A DNA stretch of 64,000 bases from FEN-1350 sp964386005 (lineage in GTDB: Bacteria; Planctomycetota; Phycisphaerae; Sedimentisphaerales; Anaerohalosphaeraceae): contig CAYLSB010000013.1 of assembly GCA_964386005.1 (NCBI GenBank), forward strand, positions 1-64,000. Reading direction: 5' to 3'. Below are positions 8,593 to 17,920 of the stretch, piece after piece; the stretch's first letter is position 1; each line of letters opens with the position of its first letter. A program made the position numbers and the translations under genes. The notes below the pieces were generated by a model, which worked only from the letters and a program-made list of their open reading frames with translations, searched no databases and was not told where the DNA came from.

Positions 8593-8620
8593 TGGACATC
8601 TCATAGAAAACCGGTATAAT
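8593..8620 (+). promoter_or_regulatory. sigma70-type promoter for the beta-helix gene
   Basis: TGGACA (8593-8598), a 16-nt spacer, then TATAAT (8615-8620). This is five of six and six of six matches to the housekeeping consensus. It is about 60 nt upstream of the start codon at 8682, which itself has AAGGAG. Confidence 0.6.
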
Positions 8621-8681
8621 TATAACGGAAATCGAGGGTATTCTTCAAATTCATTGCGGGTCCAAGAAAAAGGAGAGAAGT

Positions 8682-11555
8682 ATGGGTTCATGCAAACGAT
8701 TTCATCCTGTTGCGGTCGGTCTGGTCGCCTTCTTTTTTGGCGCTGTTGCTTGTGCAGACACACTCTATGTAGGTCCCGGACAGACATATTCCACAATTCA
8801 GTCGGCGATGGATGCATCGGTCGATGAAGATATCATACTTTTGGCCGATGGAACTTATACGGGAACCGGCAATGTGAATCTGGATTTCAAGGGTAAGGCC
8901 ATCACCCTGAAAAGCGAAAATGGTCCCAATGCCTGCATCATTGACTGCCAAAACATCGAGGGCAGAAGGGGATTCTATTTTCATACCGCGGAAGATTCCA
9001 GTTCGGTAGTCGATGGGCTTACCATCAAACGAGGTCGTGTCAATGATTATGGCGCGGGGATTTATTGTCATGGGGCTTCACCGACCATAGTTAATTGTGT
9101 GATCTCGGGCAATAATGTTTTTGCGAGTTGGGGGAGCCATGGATACGGAGCGGGGATTTATTGCAGTTCAGCATGCGATCTGACGCTGGACCATTGCCGG
9201 ATTCTCGGCAATACCGTGATTGGGGGCACTTGGGAGTTTCATTCCGCCAAGAATGGATATGGCGGAGGAATTTGTTTTAATGCCGATGGAACCCTGACCA
9301 TTCGGGACACGGTAATTTCGAACAATAAAGCGTATGGCGGAGAACAGGAAGGTTTTTCTGCCTCCAACGGTTCCGGTTACGGCGGAGGAATTTACACTCA
9401 GTCGGGAACTACGATCCTGTCGAACTGTATTGTGAGCGGAAACCTGGCATCCTTTCAGGGAGGTGGTAATGATTTTGCATCCGGCGAGTGTTATGGAGGC
9501 GGGATCTATGGTTCAGGAATGACGATAAGCCATTCTTTAATCTATAAAAACACGGTAAAAGCCGATGATGCGATATGGTCCCATGGCGGCGGAATCTGCG
9601 GCTCCAACCTTACCATTACAAATTGCACAATCACGAAAAATCTTTGTTTGGCCTACAATTCGTCTTATTTGGGATTGGGGTGTCAACTATATGATCAGGG
9701 TTCTACAACTGTCTCGAATTCTGTTATCCCTCAGGAATTAGACGAACCCGGACCGGGGTATGATTGGACTGGAGAAATTGAAGGTAATCCCACGATTCGT
9801 TACAGCAATGTTCCATTTAATTATCCGGGTACCGGGAATATTACCGAAGATCCATTATTTGCGGATCCGGCCACGGATGATTACCATCTGAAAAGTCAGG
9901 CGGGACGATGGGATCCGGTGGCCCAGGCATGGGTAATGGATACGGAAACCAGTCCCTGCATCGACGCCGGCGATCCGGCCGCGGATTATTCCGCGGAACC
10001 TGAAAATAACGGAAACCGGATCAACCAGGGATGCTATGGCGGAACCGTCTTTGCCAGTAAAAGTCCCGAGGAAGATCTTTATGTCCCAACCTCTGCCTAT
10101 CCTACAATTCAGGCGGCCGTAGATGTGGCATTACCCAACCAGACGATTTTTCTGGCCAATGGGCGGTACCAGGGGCCGGGAAATCGGGGGGTGACGATCA
10201 ACAAATCGCTGACGATCCGGGGGGTCGGCGGGCCGAAACAATGCATCATCGACTGCGGGGGGGCAACCCGGGCCTTTACGGTCCAGATTGATAATGAAGA
10301 TGTCGTTGTGGTTTTCGATGGTCTGACACTGGAAAACGGCGGGGGTGTTTCCGAAGGCGGAGCGATCCTCTTGAACATTCTGGATACGCCGATGGAGCCG
10401 GCGAGTGGGACCGAGAGGGGGACGGCAAGATTGACAAACTGCATAGTCAACAATAACCGAGCCGGCGATGGTATAGCCGACGATGGATCCTCGTCGCTGG
10501 GTGGGGGCATCTGTGTTGTCGGGCCATGGAACCTTGAAATCCGGGATTGTATCATTCAGGGGAACAGGGCTCTGGGAGCAACGGGACAATCCGGTTATGA
10601 TGGATCACCTGGCGGCGATGCTTACGGGGGTGGAATCTATTTTGAAAACAATGGAATCTTTTCTGAAAGCCATACATTGATGGTCCTGACGAGATCGATT
10701 CTGCAAGGGAACACCGCCGAAGGTGGAAAAGGGGGGAAGTATTCGGATGTTGCGGGTGCACCGGGTGGGAAAGCAATTGGCGGGGGGATATGCGGAAGAG
10801 GAAGCAACTTTTTGGTGTATTTGAAAAATTGCCACATCATCGACAACAATGCGAGAGGGGGATGCGAACCCGCTTTTGATTTTGAACGGATGGGGTGGAT
10901 CTGCGACCCGTATGGCCCCGCACATGGTGCGGGAATTGGCCAATGTTCCGGTGAAATAAGCAACTGTACAATGATGAATAACCGCGCCACCAAGTTCGAT
11001 GGAGATAGCTACGATTACGATGCGATCTATCATTTTACAGGGTCCATTATCAATTCGATCCTTCAAGACTCATCCTTCGGAGAATCCGGAGTTGAAATAA
11101 ACTACAGTTGGACTTCCCAACCCGTTGCCGGAGTGGGCAACATTACGGAAGATCCGCTATATGCAAATCCGGCGACGGATGATTACCATCTGAAAAGCCA
11201 GGCGGGCCGGTGGGATCCGGTGGCCCAGGAATGGGTCAAGGATACGGAAACCAGTCCCTGCATTGACGCGGGAGATCCCGCCTCCGACTGGACGGAGGAA
11301 CTCTGGCCACATGGAAAGCGAATCAATATGGGCGCCTACGGCGGAACCCCGCAGGCGAGCATGTCGCCATATTCGGCGGGCAACATCGCCGACCTGAATC
11401 ATGATCATAAGGTTGATTTGGCGGATTGGTCCCTGTGGGCCGACGACTGGATGATCGATCAAATCCTGCTGGCTGCCGACCTAGACAGGGACAATGATGT
11501 GGACATCGATGACCTGGCCATTTTCGCCGCTCAATGGTGCTGGATTGAACCGTGA
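8682..11555 (+). CDS. secreted right-handed beta-helix protein with dockerin
   Basis: A 957-residue exported protein. Signal peptide residues 1-26 end near VACA. Two homologous halves follow, each opening with a pectin-lyase-like entry (YSTIQSAMDAS near 35; YPTIQAAVDVA near 473), then beta-helix coils rich in YGGGIY and NCIVSGN motifs, and closing with a DPLFADPATDDYHLKSQ segment. The C-terminus (about 900-955) has two EF-hand-like dockerin repeats, LNHDHKVDLADW and LDRDNDVDIDDL, which could bind a cohesin or anchor. It resembles planctomycete surface polysaccharide-binding or lyase-like proteins; no catalytic residues can be assigned. AAGGAG precedes the start. The closing segments are nearly identical as DNA, a sign of recent duplication or conversion. 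Confidence 0.9.
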   Translation: MGSCKRFHPVAVGLVAFFFGAVACADTLYVGPGQTYSTIQSAMDASVDEDIILLADGTYTGTGNVNLDFKGKAITLKSENGPNACIIDCQNIEGRRGFYFHTAEDSSSVVDGLTIKRGRVNDYGAGIYCHGASPTIVNCVISGNNVFASWGSHGYGAGIYCSSACDLTLDHCRILGNTVIGGTWEFHSAKNGYGGGICFNADGTLTIRDTVISNNKAYGGEQEGFSASNGSGYGGGIYTQSGTTILSNCIVSGNLASFQGGGNDFASGECYGGGIYGSGMTISHSLIYKNTVKADDAIWSHGGGICGSNLTITNCTITKNLCLAYNSSYLGLGCQLYDQGSTTVSNSVIPQELDEPGPGYDWTGEIEGNPTIRYSNVPFNYPGTGNITEDPLFADPATDDYHLKSQAGRWDPVAQAWVMDTETSPCIDAGDPAADYSAEPENNGNRINQGCYGGTVFASKSPEEDLYVPTSAYPTIQAAVDVALPNQTIFLANGRYQGPGNRGVTINKSLTIRGVGGPKQCIIDCGGATRAFTVQIDNEDVVVVFDGLTLENGGGVSEGGAILLNILDTPMEPASGTERGTARLTNCIVNNNRAGDGIADDGSSSLGGGICVVGPWNLEIRDCIIQGNRALGATGQSGYDGSPGGDAYGGGIYFENNGIFSESHTLMVLTRSILQGNTAEGGKGGKYSDVAGAPGGKAIGGGICGRGSNFLVYLKNCHIIDNNARGGCEPAFDFERMGWICDPYGPAHGAGIGQCSGEISNCTMMNNRATKFDGDSYDYDAIYHFTGSIINSILQDSSFGESGVEINYSWTSQPVAGVGNITEDPLYANPATDDYHLKSQAGRWDPVAQEWVKDTETSPCIDAGDPASDWTEELWPHGKRINMGAYGGTPQASMSPYSAGNIADLNHDHKVDLADWSLWADDWMIDQILLAADLDRDNDVDIDDLAIFAAQWCWIEP

Positions 11556-11593
11556 GTCGTTGCCGTATTCACGTGGCGTGAAAGTGACTCACG
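11551..11593 (+). terminator. long hairpin across the beta-helix stop codon
   Basis: cgtgagtc (11551-11558) pairs with gactcacg (11586-11593), and an inner ttcacg/cgtgaa stem closes a three-base loop. It includes the TGA stop. No T tract follows, so it may protect the transcript end rather than terminate. Confidence 0.4.
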
Positions 11594-11701
11594 ATTCTGA
11601 GGTTACCCGCTTGAGCGGAGAAATTGTTTACACGCATTGAAGATATGTACGAGAACAAACGAGGAATTTGGAATTGGAAATTCCCGTATATTTCAGATTC
11701 C

Positions 11702-13483
11702 TCATACCGCAGTGCCGGGAAGATCGATGCTGAAGGCGCTGCCTTTTCCGGGTGTGCTTTGGACCGTCACGCGCCCTCCATGCGTTTGAGCGATGTGCTT
11801 GACGATGGCCAGACCCAGACCCGTTCCCCCCAGTTTGCGGCTTCGTGCCTTGTCCACCCGGTAGAATCGCTCGAACAACCGGGACAGATACTGCGGCTCG
11901 ATCCCGCAGCCGAAATCAACCACGCGAATCGTCACCGTCCCATTCGTCCCGGCCGCCTCGATTTTCACTTCGGATTTCGGATTACTGTATTTGATCGCGT
12001 TGTCGATGAGATTGACCACCGCCTGTTCCAGCAGCGCCGGGTTCATCTGAGCGGCCAATGTATCCGGACAATTGACCTGCAGAGAGATCTCTTTTTCCGC
12101 GGCCTTGCCTTCGCACAATTGAACGGCCGCCTGGATCACCGGACGAAGGAGTCCGGATTGCAGTTCGATTTCGGAACGTTCCGTTTGCTGCTCGATCCGC
12201 GACAACATCAATAAGTCGTCAATGATCGCATTCAATCTCTGTGTTTGACGAGCTATAATATCCAAAAATCGTTTGGCGTCGGCCGGATCATGGATGGCTC
12301 CATCCGACAAGGTCTCGATGAATCCCTTGATCGACGTAATCGGAGTCTTGAGCTCATGGGAAACATTGGCCACAAAATCTTTTCGCATATTCTCAAGCCG
12401 CCGCAGGTGGGTCACATCGTTCAGGACAATCACCGCTCCGATTCGATGACCGGCCAAATCGCGCAACGCCGTCCCCCTGGTCTGGATATAACGGTCCCGA
12501 TTAAATTCCCACAGGACCATCTGTCCTTCCAGTGTGTCATCGCCACCCAGAACACGTTCGACAAAGGACAATAATTCTGCGTTTCGGACCACCTCCCGCA
12601 GACTCCGACCTTCGGGCAGGGATTCGGCGATACCCAGCAAATGGACGGCGGCTTCATTCAGGATCAGAAGTTGATATTGGTTATCGACGGCCAAAACCCC
12701 CTCGGACATACTGGATAAAATCGCTTCCCGTTCATTTCGTTCGGCGGTCGTTGCCCGGATCCGTTCACTCAGTTCCTGTGCCATCTGGTTCATGGCCTGC
12801 GCCACCGGGGCCATTTCCATCCAGTGGGGAATCGGGACTTTGTGAACGAGGTCTCCGGATGCAAATCGTTCCGCGCCTTGTTTGATCTCTTCCAGGGGTC
12901 CGCTGATCCTGCGGGAAACCATTCCGATCAAAACGGCCGCCGCGCAGATCACGATCATTCCGCCGGCAAGAAATTGGCGACGAACGGCCGCGATCGCCCG
13001 ATCGATGGACTCCATGGACAAAGCAAGCCGCAAAACGGCAACAACGGCATCGTGTTGTTTGATCGGAATAGCCACATATCGCATGGCAATACGTAATGTT
13101 GCGCTATATCGGGTATGGGCTCCCGTCCGTCCTTGGAGGGCGTCAAGAACCTCCGGTCGGTTGATGTGATTTTCCATCTGAGCGGGATATTCTTCCGTAT
13201 CACCCACAACCCGTCCGGAAGGCAAAATCAACGTAACTCGAACCGAACCGGCCCTGCCCAGCCGTTTGCACAGGGCATCGAGTTCCTCCATATTGCCTCG
13301 AACGAAGGTATCGGCAATCTGGCTCTCGATCATCCGGGCCCGAGACTCCATCGCCAGCGTGGATCGTTGCGTGTAAAAATGCGTGAGGAATTTCTCCGCA
13401 TACAACATCGCCGCTGTCAAAGCCAGTGCCGTAATCAGGAGAAAGGGCCAATATAACTGCCACAACAATCGTCTTCTGCGCAT
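11702..13483 (-). CDS. phoR: PhoR-type sensor histidine kinase
   Basis: A 593-residue membrane kinase. It has transmembrane helices at about 11-29 and 172-190 flanking a periplasmic region of about 140 residues. These are followed by a HAMP-like linker (190-240), a PAS domain (about 250-360), the HisKA box with H376 in VSHELKTPI, and an HATPase domain with N box NLIDNAIKYS, G1 VDFGCGIEP, F box LFERFYRVD and G2 GGTGLGLAIVKH. It senses phosphate status, presumably through PhoU/Pst, and phosphorylates the regulator encoded just upstream. I start at 13483 because GGGAG lies upstream and the gene then follows the regulator stop by 28 nt; an ATG at 13528 is possible and would overlap it. Confidence 0.93.
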   Translation of the reverse strand: MRRRRLLWQLYWPFLLITALALTAAMLYAEKFLTHFYTQRSTLAMESRARMIESQIADTFVRGNMEELDALCKRLGRAGSVRVTLILPSGRVVGDTEEYPAQMENHINRPEVLDALQGRTGAHTRYSATLRIAMRYVAIPIKQHDAVVAVLRLALSMESIDRAIAAVRRQFLAGGMIVICAAAVLIGMVSRRISGPLEEIKQGAERFASGDLVHKVPIPHWMEMAPVAQAMNQMAQELSERIRATTAERNEREAILSSMSEGVLAVDNQYQLLILNEAAVHLLGIAESLPEGRSLREVVRNAELLSFVERVLGGDDTLEGQMVLWEFNRDRYIQTRGTALRDLAGHRIGAVIVLNDVTHLRRLENMRKDFVANVSHELKTPITSIKGFIETLSDGAIHDPADAKRFLDIIARQTQRLNAIIDDLLMLSRIEQQTERSEIELQSGLLRPVIQAAVQLCEGKAAEKEISLQVNCPDTLAAQMNPALLEQAVVNLIDNAIKYSNPKSEVKIEAAGTNGTVTIRVVDFGCGIEPQYLSRLFERFYRVDKARSRKLGGTGLGLAIVKHIAQTHGGRVTVQSTPGKGSAFSIDLPGTAV

Positions 13484-13511
13484 AAAGGGCTCCCGGCGGA
13501 TCGATAGGACG

Positions 13512-14222
13512 TCATCGATCCTCTGCATCCTTGAAACGATATCCCACACCGCGGACGGTTTCGATATATTTGCCGGCCGAGCCGAGCTTTCGACGCAACC
13601 CGACGATTTGTACATCGATCGACCGATCGGTCACCGGATAATCGCTTCCGTGGACGGCATCCACAATCTGATATCGAGTAAAAACCCACCCCGGCCGCGA
13701 GGCAAGAAAATACAACAGGGTAAACTCGGTGGATGTCAATTCCACCAATTTCCCCTTGACCGTTGCCCGATGTCGGCCCGGGTCGATTTCCAGATCGTAG
13801 AGTCGGACCCTCGGCGCCGAACCGGGTTCCGGTACCTTGGTGCGGGCTGGGCGTCGAAGCACCGCCTTGACGCGGGCCAGTAAAACACGAGGACTAAAGG
13901 GTTTGGTGACATAATCGTCCGCACCCATTTCCAATCCGGTTACCACGTCCGCTTCGTCGCCCTTGGCGGTCACCATGATGATCGGAATCCGTTCGGTCCG
14001 GCCGTCTTTCTTTAATGTTCGGCAAACCTCCAATCCATCCATACCCGGCAGCATCAGGTCTAACAGAATCAGGTCCGGCTGAAGCGTGGTCGTTTTGGAA
14101 ACCGCATCCGGGCCGTTCATAACCGTTTCCACGCGATACCCGTTTCGTGTCAGATTATACCGAAGCAATTCAACCACATCTTCTTCATCTTCGACCACAA
14201 GAACGGTTTGATTCGACATCAT
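13512..14222 (-). CDS. phoB: PhoB-type phosphate response regulator
   Basis: A 236-residue OmpR/PhoB-family transcription factor. The receiver domain carries D55 in LLDLMLPG with the acidic patch EDEED at 11-15 and K107 in VTKPF. The winged-helix domain (about 135-232) has a normal basic recognition helix, SIDVQIVGLRRKLG, and wing VRGVGYRF. It is transcribed with the PhoR kinase and is the best candidate to bind the 7-4-7 repeats upstream of pstS and the porin. Start at 14222 or the adjacent 14219. Confidence 0.93.
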   Translation of the reverse strand: MMSNQTVLVVEDEEDVVELLRYNLTRNGYRVETVMNGPDAVSKTTTLQPDLILLDLMLPGMDGLEVCRTLKKDGRTERIPIIMVTAKGDEADVVTGLEMGADDYVTKPFSPRVLLARVKAVLRRPARTKVPEPGSAPRVRLYDLEIDPGRHRATVKGKLVELTSTEFTLLYFLASRPGWVFTRYQIVDAVHGSDYPVTDRSIDVQIVGLRRKLGSAGKYIETVRGVGYRFKDAEDR

Positions 14223-14538
14223 CCATTACCCCTTCATCGATCGATTCCATAATCATTTTCTCATCGGAACTTGCCTATCTACGTTTCTTGAATAGATGCT
14301 TTTTCTTCCTGATCCATCGATCCGGATTTCGAATACGATCAGCCATCCAAGCGATCCTTCGGATGGAGTACACAAAACCATAACATTGTTAGTACAACAT
14401 GAGATGTTTGCAAGAAGTATGTTTGGTCCGCCAGGATATAGGGCGATCTCGTCTTGAATTGCAGGTTCCTATCCGGCCGGATTGCCTATGGGCCGAACGC
14501 GGCACGTATCAAACCGTGGATTTCATCGGTCCGCCTTT
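14223..14538. other. intergenic, no gene seen
   Basis: About 316 nt between two leftward genes. No frame of credible composition, no clear terminator and no recognised RNA. It must contain the phoB promoter on the minus strand, but I cannot place it with confidence. Confidence 0.5.
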
Positions 14539-15549
14539 TTACGGACAAGTACGTCGAGAAACATATTCTTTCAAAGTAATGATTTTGGGACAAGCCATAA
14601 GCTCCGCCCCATTATGATTGCCGAGAACATTATAATACCCCTCGTCGCTCCAAAAGACGAATCCGGCCAGTTCGGGATAACGGGTTTCCAGTTTCTTCAC
14701 CACATCCATGCAATCTCGCGGGGGATCGGATGAATCACGGATTCCCAGTTCGGACCACCAGATCACCTTTCCTGATTTTTTCTTCTTTTCCACCGCCCAA
14801 CGGTACTCGGAAAAGTTCAAGCCGGTACCATACGCGGATTTGCCCAGAACATCGACATAGGCGTCGCCCGGATAATAGGTTTCCAGCGCGCCGTGATTGG
14901 ACGTGGTATGATAGGCCCAGATAATATTGTCAAGGCCCTTTTCCTTCGTGAAATAGTCGTGCACCAGGCGATACAGCTTGATGGCGTTTTCACTTCCCTG
15001 CTTCGCATGCCACTTGTTCCTGTCGTCACTTTCAACAAAGGGAGTATAGATAACGGGAACCCCCTGATCCTTCAAGCTCTTCAGATTGGCGGCCATTCGA
15101 TTCATCTGAGCGTAGAAGTTGCGTTTCGTCGGATGATCGCCGGGGGCGAAAATGGGATCCATGGCAACGGGGCCATTCCATGATCCCCCGGAAGGATTGG
15201 CATAAAATGAAAATACGCCGACGATCATTCCCCGATCCCACATTTTTTTCACCCCCTGATTCCAGTCTGAATCGGAAAAGGGATTGTCATGAAAATCATA
15301 GGTGACACATCCATACCGCGGCATCTTCCCTGTATGATCATACACTTTCCTGAGCCAGTTGGTGGCATGATCCATGTCCGGATTTTCATTGTGAACCCAT
15401 GTAGCCATTTGCCCGAAAATATAGGATCCGTTTCCCAGGCTTCTCAAATAGGCGAATACGTCCGCCGCGGGGGATGGATTGCTTTCAGCGGAAACAAAGA
15501 AGGAGGAAAATAGAAACGTGCACAGGATTGCGAAACGTTTTGTCGTCAT
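14539..15549 (-). CDS. secreted GH26-like glycoside hydrolase
   Basis: A 336-residue exported (beta/alpha)8 enzyme with a signal peptide ending near VSAES (residues 1-22). GH26 hallmarks are visible: GQMATW near 46, a candidate acid/base E173 in YTPFVES where most GH26 enzymes have RPFHE, WAYHTTSN near 211, YYPGDAYVDVLG near 225, and a candidate nucleophile E267 in WWSELG where most have LTEFG. Family members hydrolyse beta-mannan or related beta-1,3/1,4 chains; the His-to-Val change before the acid/base makes the substrate uncertain. The start at 15549 gives a clean signal peptide; an in-frame ATG further upstream would place polar residues before it. Confidence 0.8.
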   Translation of the reverse strand: MTTKRFAILCTFLFSSFFVSAESNPSPAADVFAYLRSLGNGSYIFGQMATWVHNENPDMDHATNWLRKVYDHTGKMPRYGCVTYDFHDNPFSDSDWNQGVKKMWDRGMIVGVFSFYANPSGGSWNGPVAMDPIFAPGDHPTKRNFYAQMNRMAANLKSLKDQGVPVIYTPFVESDDRNKWHAKQGSENAIKLYRLVHDYFTKEKGLDNIIWAYHTTSNHGALETYYPGDAYVDVLGKSAYGTGLNFSEYRWAVEKKKKSGKVIWWSELGIRDSSDPPRDCMDVVKKLETRYPELAGFVFWSDEGYYNVLGNHNGAELMACPKIITLKEYVSRRTCP

Positions 15550-15881
15550 CTGATATTTCCCATTCCGATGGTTATACAACACGAGCGACTCCCTTCGACA
15601 TCGACAATTCTATCAAAAAACCTTTCACGGAGTCAAGACGGTTTTAGTCCATTGTCGTATGCATCTGGTTTGACGACGGCTCCGCCCGCGATGTGGAGGG
15701 TTGAAACGGCCTTCCCGGACTTGCGTCGATCGATCGAAGAAAGCGCTTGCGAAAATAATCGGGTACGATACCATACGGATGTTTCCGGTTGAATTCATTC
15801 CACGTGCAGCCTCGATCGTTCTTCCGGAGACATGGTTGTAGATGATGAATCTGTTCGCAAATCCTGTTTTGGACACGAGAG
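15550..15881. other. divergent intergenic region, no gene seen
   Basis: 332 nt between the leftward glycosidase and the rightward phosphorylase. It should hold promoters for both. I see no strong -35/-10 pair, no structured RNA and no credible frame. Confidence 0.5.
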
Positions 15882-17582
15882 ATGAAAACCCAATCCGTCA
15901 TCGCTTACTTTTCCATGGAGATTGCCCTGGAAGAGGGTATGCCCACATACAGCGGCGGTCTTGGCGTCCTTGCCGGCGATACCATCCGTTCCGCGGCCGA
16001 CCTGAGGGTTCCGCTGGTCGGCGTCACCCTGCTGCATCGCAAAGGGTACTTTTACCAGCGTCTGGACGGCGCCGGCTGGCAGCGTGAGGAACCGGTCGTG
16101 TGGTCTGCGGATGATTTTGTCGCCGAAATGCCGGCACGCGTCACCGTCACGGTGGACAATCGTCCCGTCCGGTTACGAGCATGGAAATACGAGGTCAAAA
16201 GCGACGGGGAGGTTGCGGTACCGGTTTTTTTGCTCGACGCCGATCTGCCGGAGAATGCCGAGTGGGACCGCACGCTGACCGATTATCTGTATGGCGGAGA
16301 TGCATATTATCGACTATGTCAGGAAACTCTTCTCGGTATCGGCGGCGTGCGGATGCTGCGCGCCCTGGGGTACACGCACGTGGATCGTTTCCACATGAAC
16401 GAAGGCCACTCCGCCCTTCTGACGCTGGAATTGTTGCGCGAATCCGCCGGGGCCGCGGGGCGTACCGCCATCTCCATGGAAGATATCGAAAGCGTCCGCC
16501 GCCAGTGCGTCTTCACCACACACACCCCGGTTGCCGCCGGACATGATAAGTTCCCGCTGGAGCTGGCGCAGCGCGTGGTCGGTCCCTTCGACGAAATGAC
16601 CGAGTATAAGGATGCGTTGTGTTGCGACAACCAACTGAACCTGACCTACCTGGCCCTGAGTCTCAGTCACTTCATCAACGGGGTGGCCAAGAAGCACGCC
16701 GAGGTGTCGCGCCTCATGTTCGCGCAATACCGGATTGACGAAATCACCAACGGTGTCCACGCCGCCACCTGGACCAGCCCTGCGTTCCAGTCCCTCTTCG
16801 ACCGACATATCCCCGGCTGGCGCGAGGACAACTTCAGCCTTCGCTACGCCTTGAGTATCCCGTCGGCGGAAATACTCGACGCGCACCGCGATGCCAAGCG
16901 CGAATTATTGCTTTATGTCAATCGAGAGGTCAACGTGGGTATGGATATGGATGTGCTGACGCTCGGTTTCGCCCGCCGTGTCGCCACCTACAAGCGAGCC
17001 GACCTTCTCTTTCATAATCCGGACCAGTTGCGATCTATCGCTTCGCGGGCCGGTCGGCTGCAAATCATTTTTGCCGGCAAGGCCCACCCGAGGGACCAGG
17101 AAGGCAAGGAACTGATCAAACGGATCTACCAGGCGAAGAATGCTCTCAAATCGGATATCCGTATCGCCTATCTCGAAAATTATGACGTCGCTCTGGCCAA
17201 AGTGCTGATCCCCGGCGTGGACGTTTGGCTCAACACCCCCCAACCGCCGATGGAAGCGTCCGGCACCAGCGGGATGAAAGCCGCCCTGAATGGCGTGCCG
17301 AGTCTAAGCATTCTCGACGGGTGGTGGATCGAAGGGTGCATCGAGGGCGTCACGGGCTGGGCCATCGGGGATTTGCGGGATTCGTCCAACGCCGACGAGG
17401 ATCAGACGCCGCTCGACGCCGCCTCGCTCTACGAAAAGCTCGAACAGATCGTCCTTCCGCTATTCTATGAGCAGCGCGAGCGGTTCGTGGACGTCATGCG
17501 CCATTCCATCGCGCTGAACGGATCGTTTTTTAACACCCAACGGATGATGCAGCAATATGTTTTGAAGGCGTATTTCGGATAA
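15882..17582 (+). CDS. glgP: alpha-glucan phosphorylase, short form (GT35)
   Basis: A 566-residue glycogen/starch phosphorylase that releases glucose 1-phosphate from alpha-1,4-glucans using pyridoxal phosphate. The N-terminus has the family opening YFSMEIALEEG and PTYSGGLGVLAGD. HMNEGHSALLTLEL lies near 172, FTTHTPVAAGHDKF near 211, EITNGVH near 287, and the PLP lysine sits in EASGTSGMKAALNG near 465. The length matches the short bacterial type (agpA-like) rather than the 800-residue MalP type. Codons are richer in G/C third positions than in the flanking genes, which may mean strong expression or transfer. It stands alone. Confidence 0.94.
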   Translation: MKTQSVIAYFSMEIALEEGMPTYSGGLGVLAGDTIRSAADLRVPLVGVTLLHRKGYFYQRLDGAGWQREEPVVWSADDFVAEMPARVTVTVDNRPVRLRAWKYEVKSDGEVAVPVFLLDADLPENAEWDRTLTDYLYGGDAYYRLCQETLLGIGGVRMLRALGYTHVDRFHMNEGHSALLTLELLRESAGAAGRTAISMEDIESVRRQCVFTTHTPVAAGHDKFPLELAQRVVGPFDEMTEYKDALCCDNQLNLTYLALSLSHFINGVAKKHAEVSRLMFAQYRIDEITNGVHAATWTSPAFQSLFDRHIPGWREDNFSLRYALSIPSAEILDAHRDAKRELLLYVNREVNVGMDMDVLTLGFARRVATYKRADLLFHNPDQLRSIASRAGRLQIIFAGKAHPRDQEGKELIKRIYQAKNALKSDIRIAYLENYDVALAKVLIPGVDVWLNTPQPPMEASGTSGMKAALNGVPSLSILDGWWIEGCIEGVTGWAIGDLRDSSNADEDQTPLDAASLYEKLEQIVLPLFYEQRERFVDVMRHSIALNGSFFNTQRMMQQYVLKAYFG

Positions 17583-17920
17583 AGAAGCGGGGCGTGGATA
17601 CCCCCCCAAGAAAATCCCTGCCGCCCTTTCGGCTGGAATGGGCGTTTTCCGATAGTCGAAGGGTTCTCCGGGCCGCAATTTCGCTACGAAGAACTACCCG
17701 GAATCGGTTCTGATCTCGTACCCGACGCCTGTCAGAACCAAAGGACTCAAACGATAGTAACAAGCAGAGACTTTCACAATATCCATTCCTGCTCAAACAA
17801 AACCGTTTTTTTTCAAGGCATATTTCGATCCATGTGTTACAATGGTGAATTTGTGATTGTCCCGATGGATAATCCTTACAGGAACACGATGATTTACCCC
17901 ATATACGGCCGGGAACTACG
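17583..17920. other. intergenic, no gene seen
   Basis: 338 nt between the phosphorylase and the flavin enzyme. A ggggcgtggataccccc inverted repeat just after the stop may be a weak terminator. TACAAT at 17838-17843 could be a -10 box without a clear -35. Confidence 0.4.
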
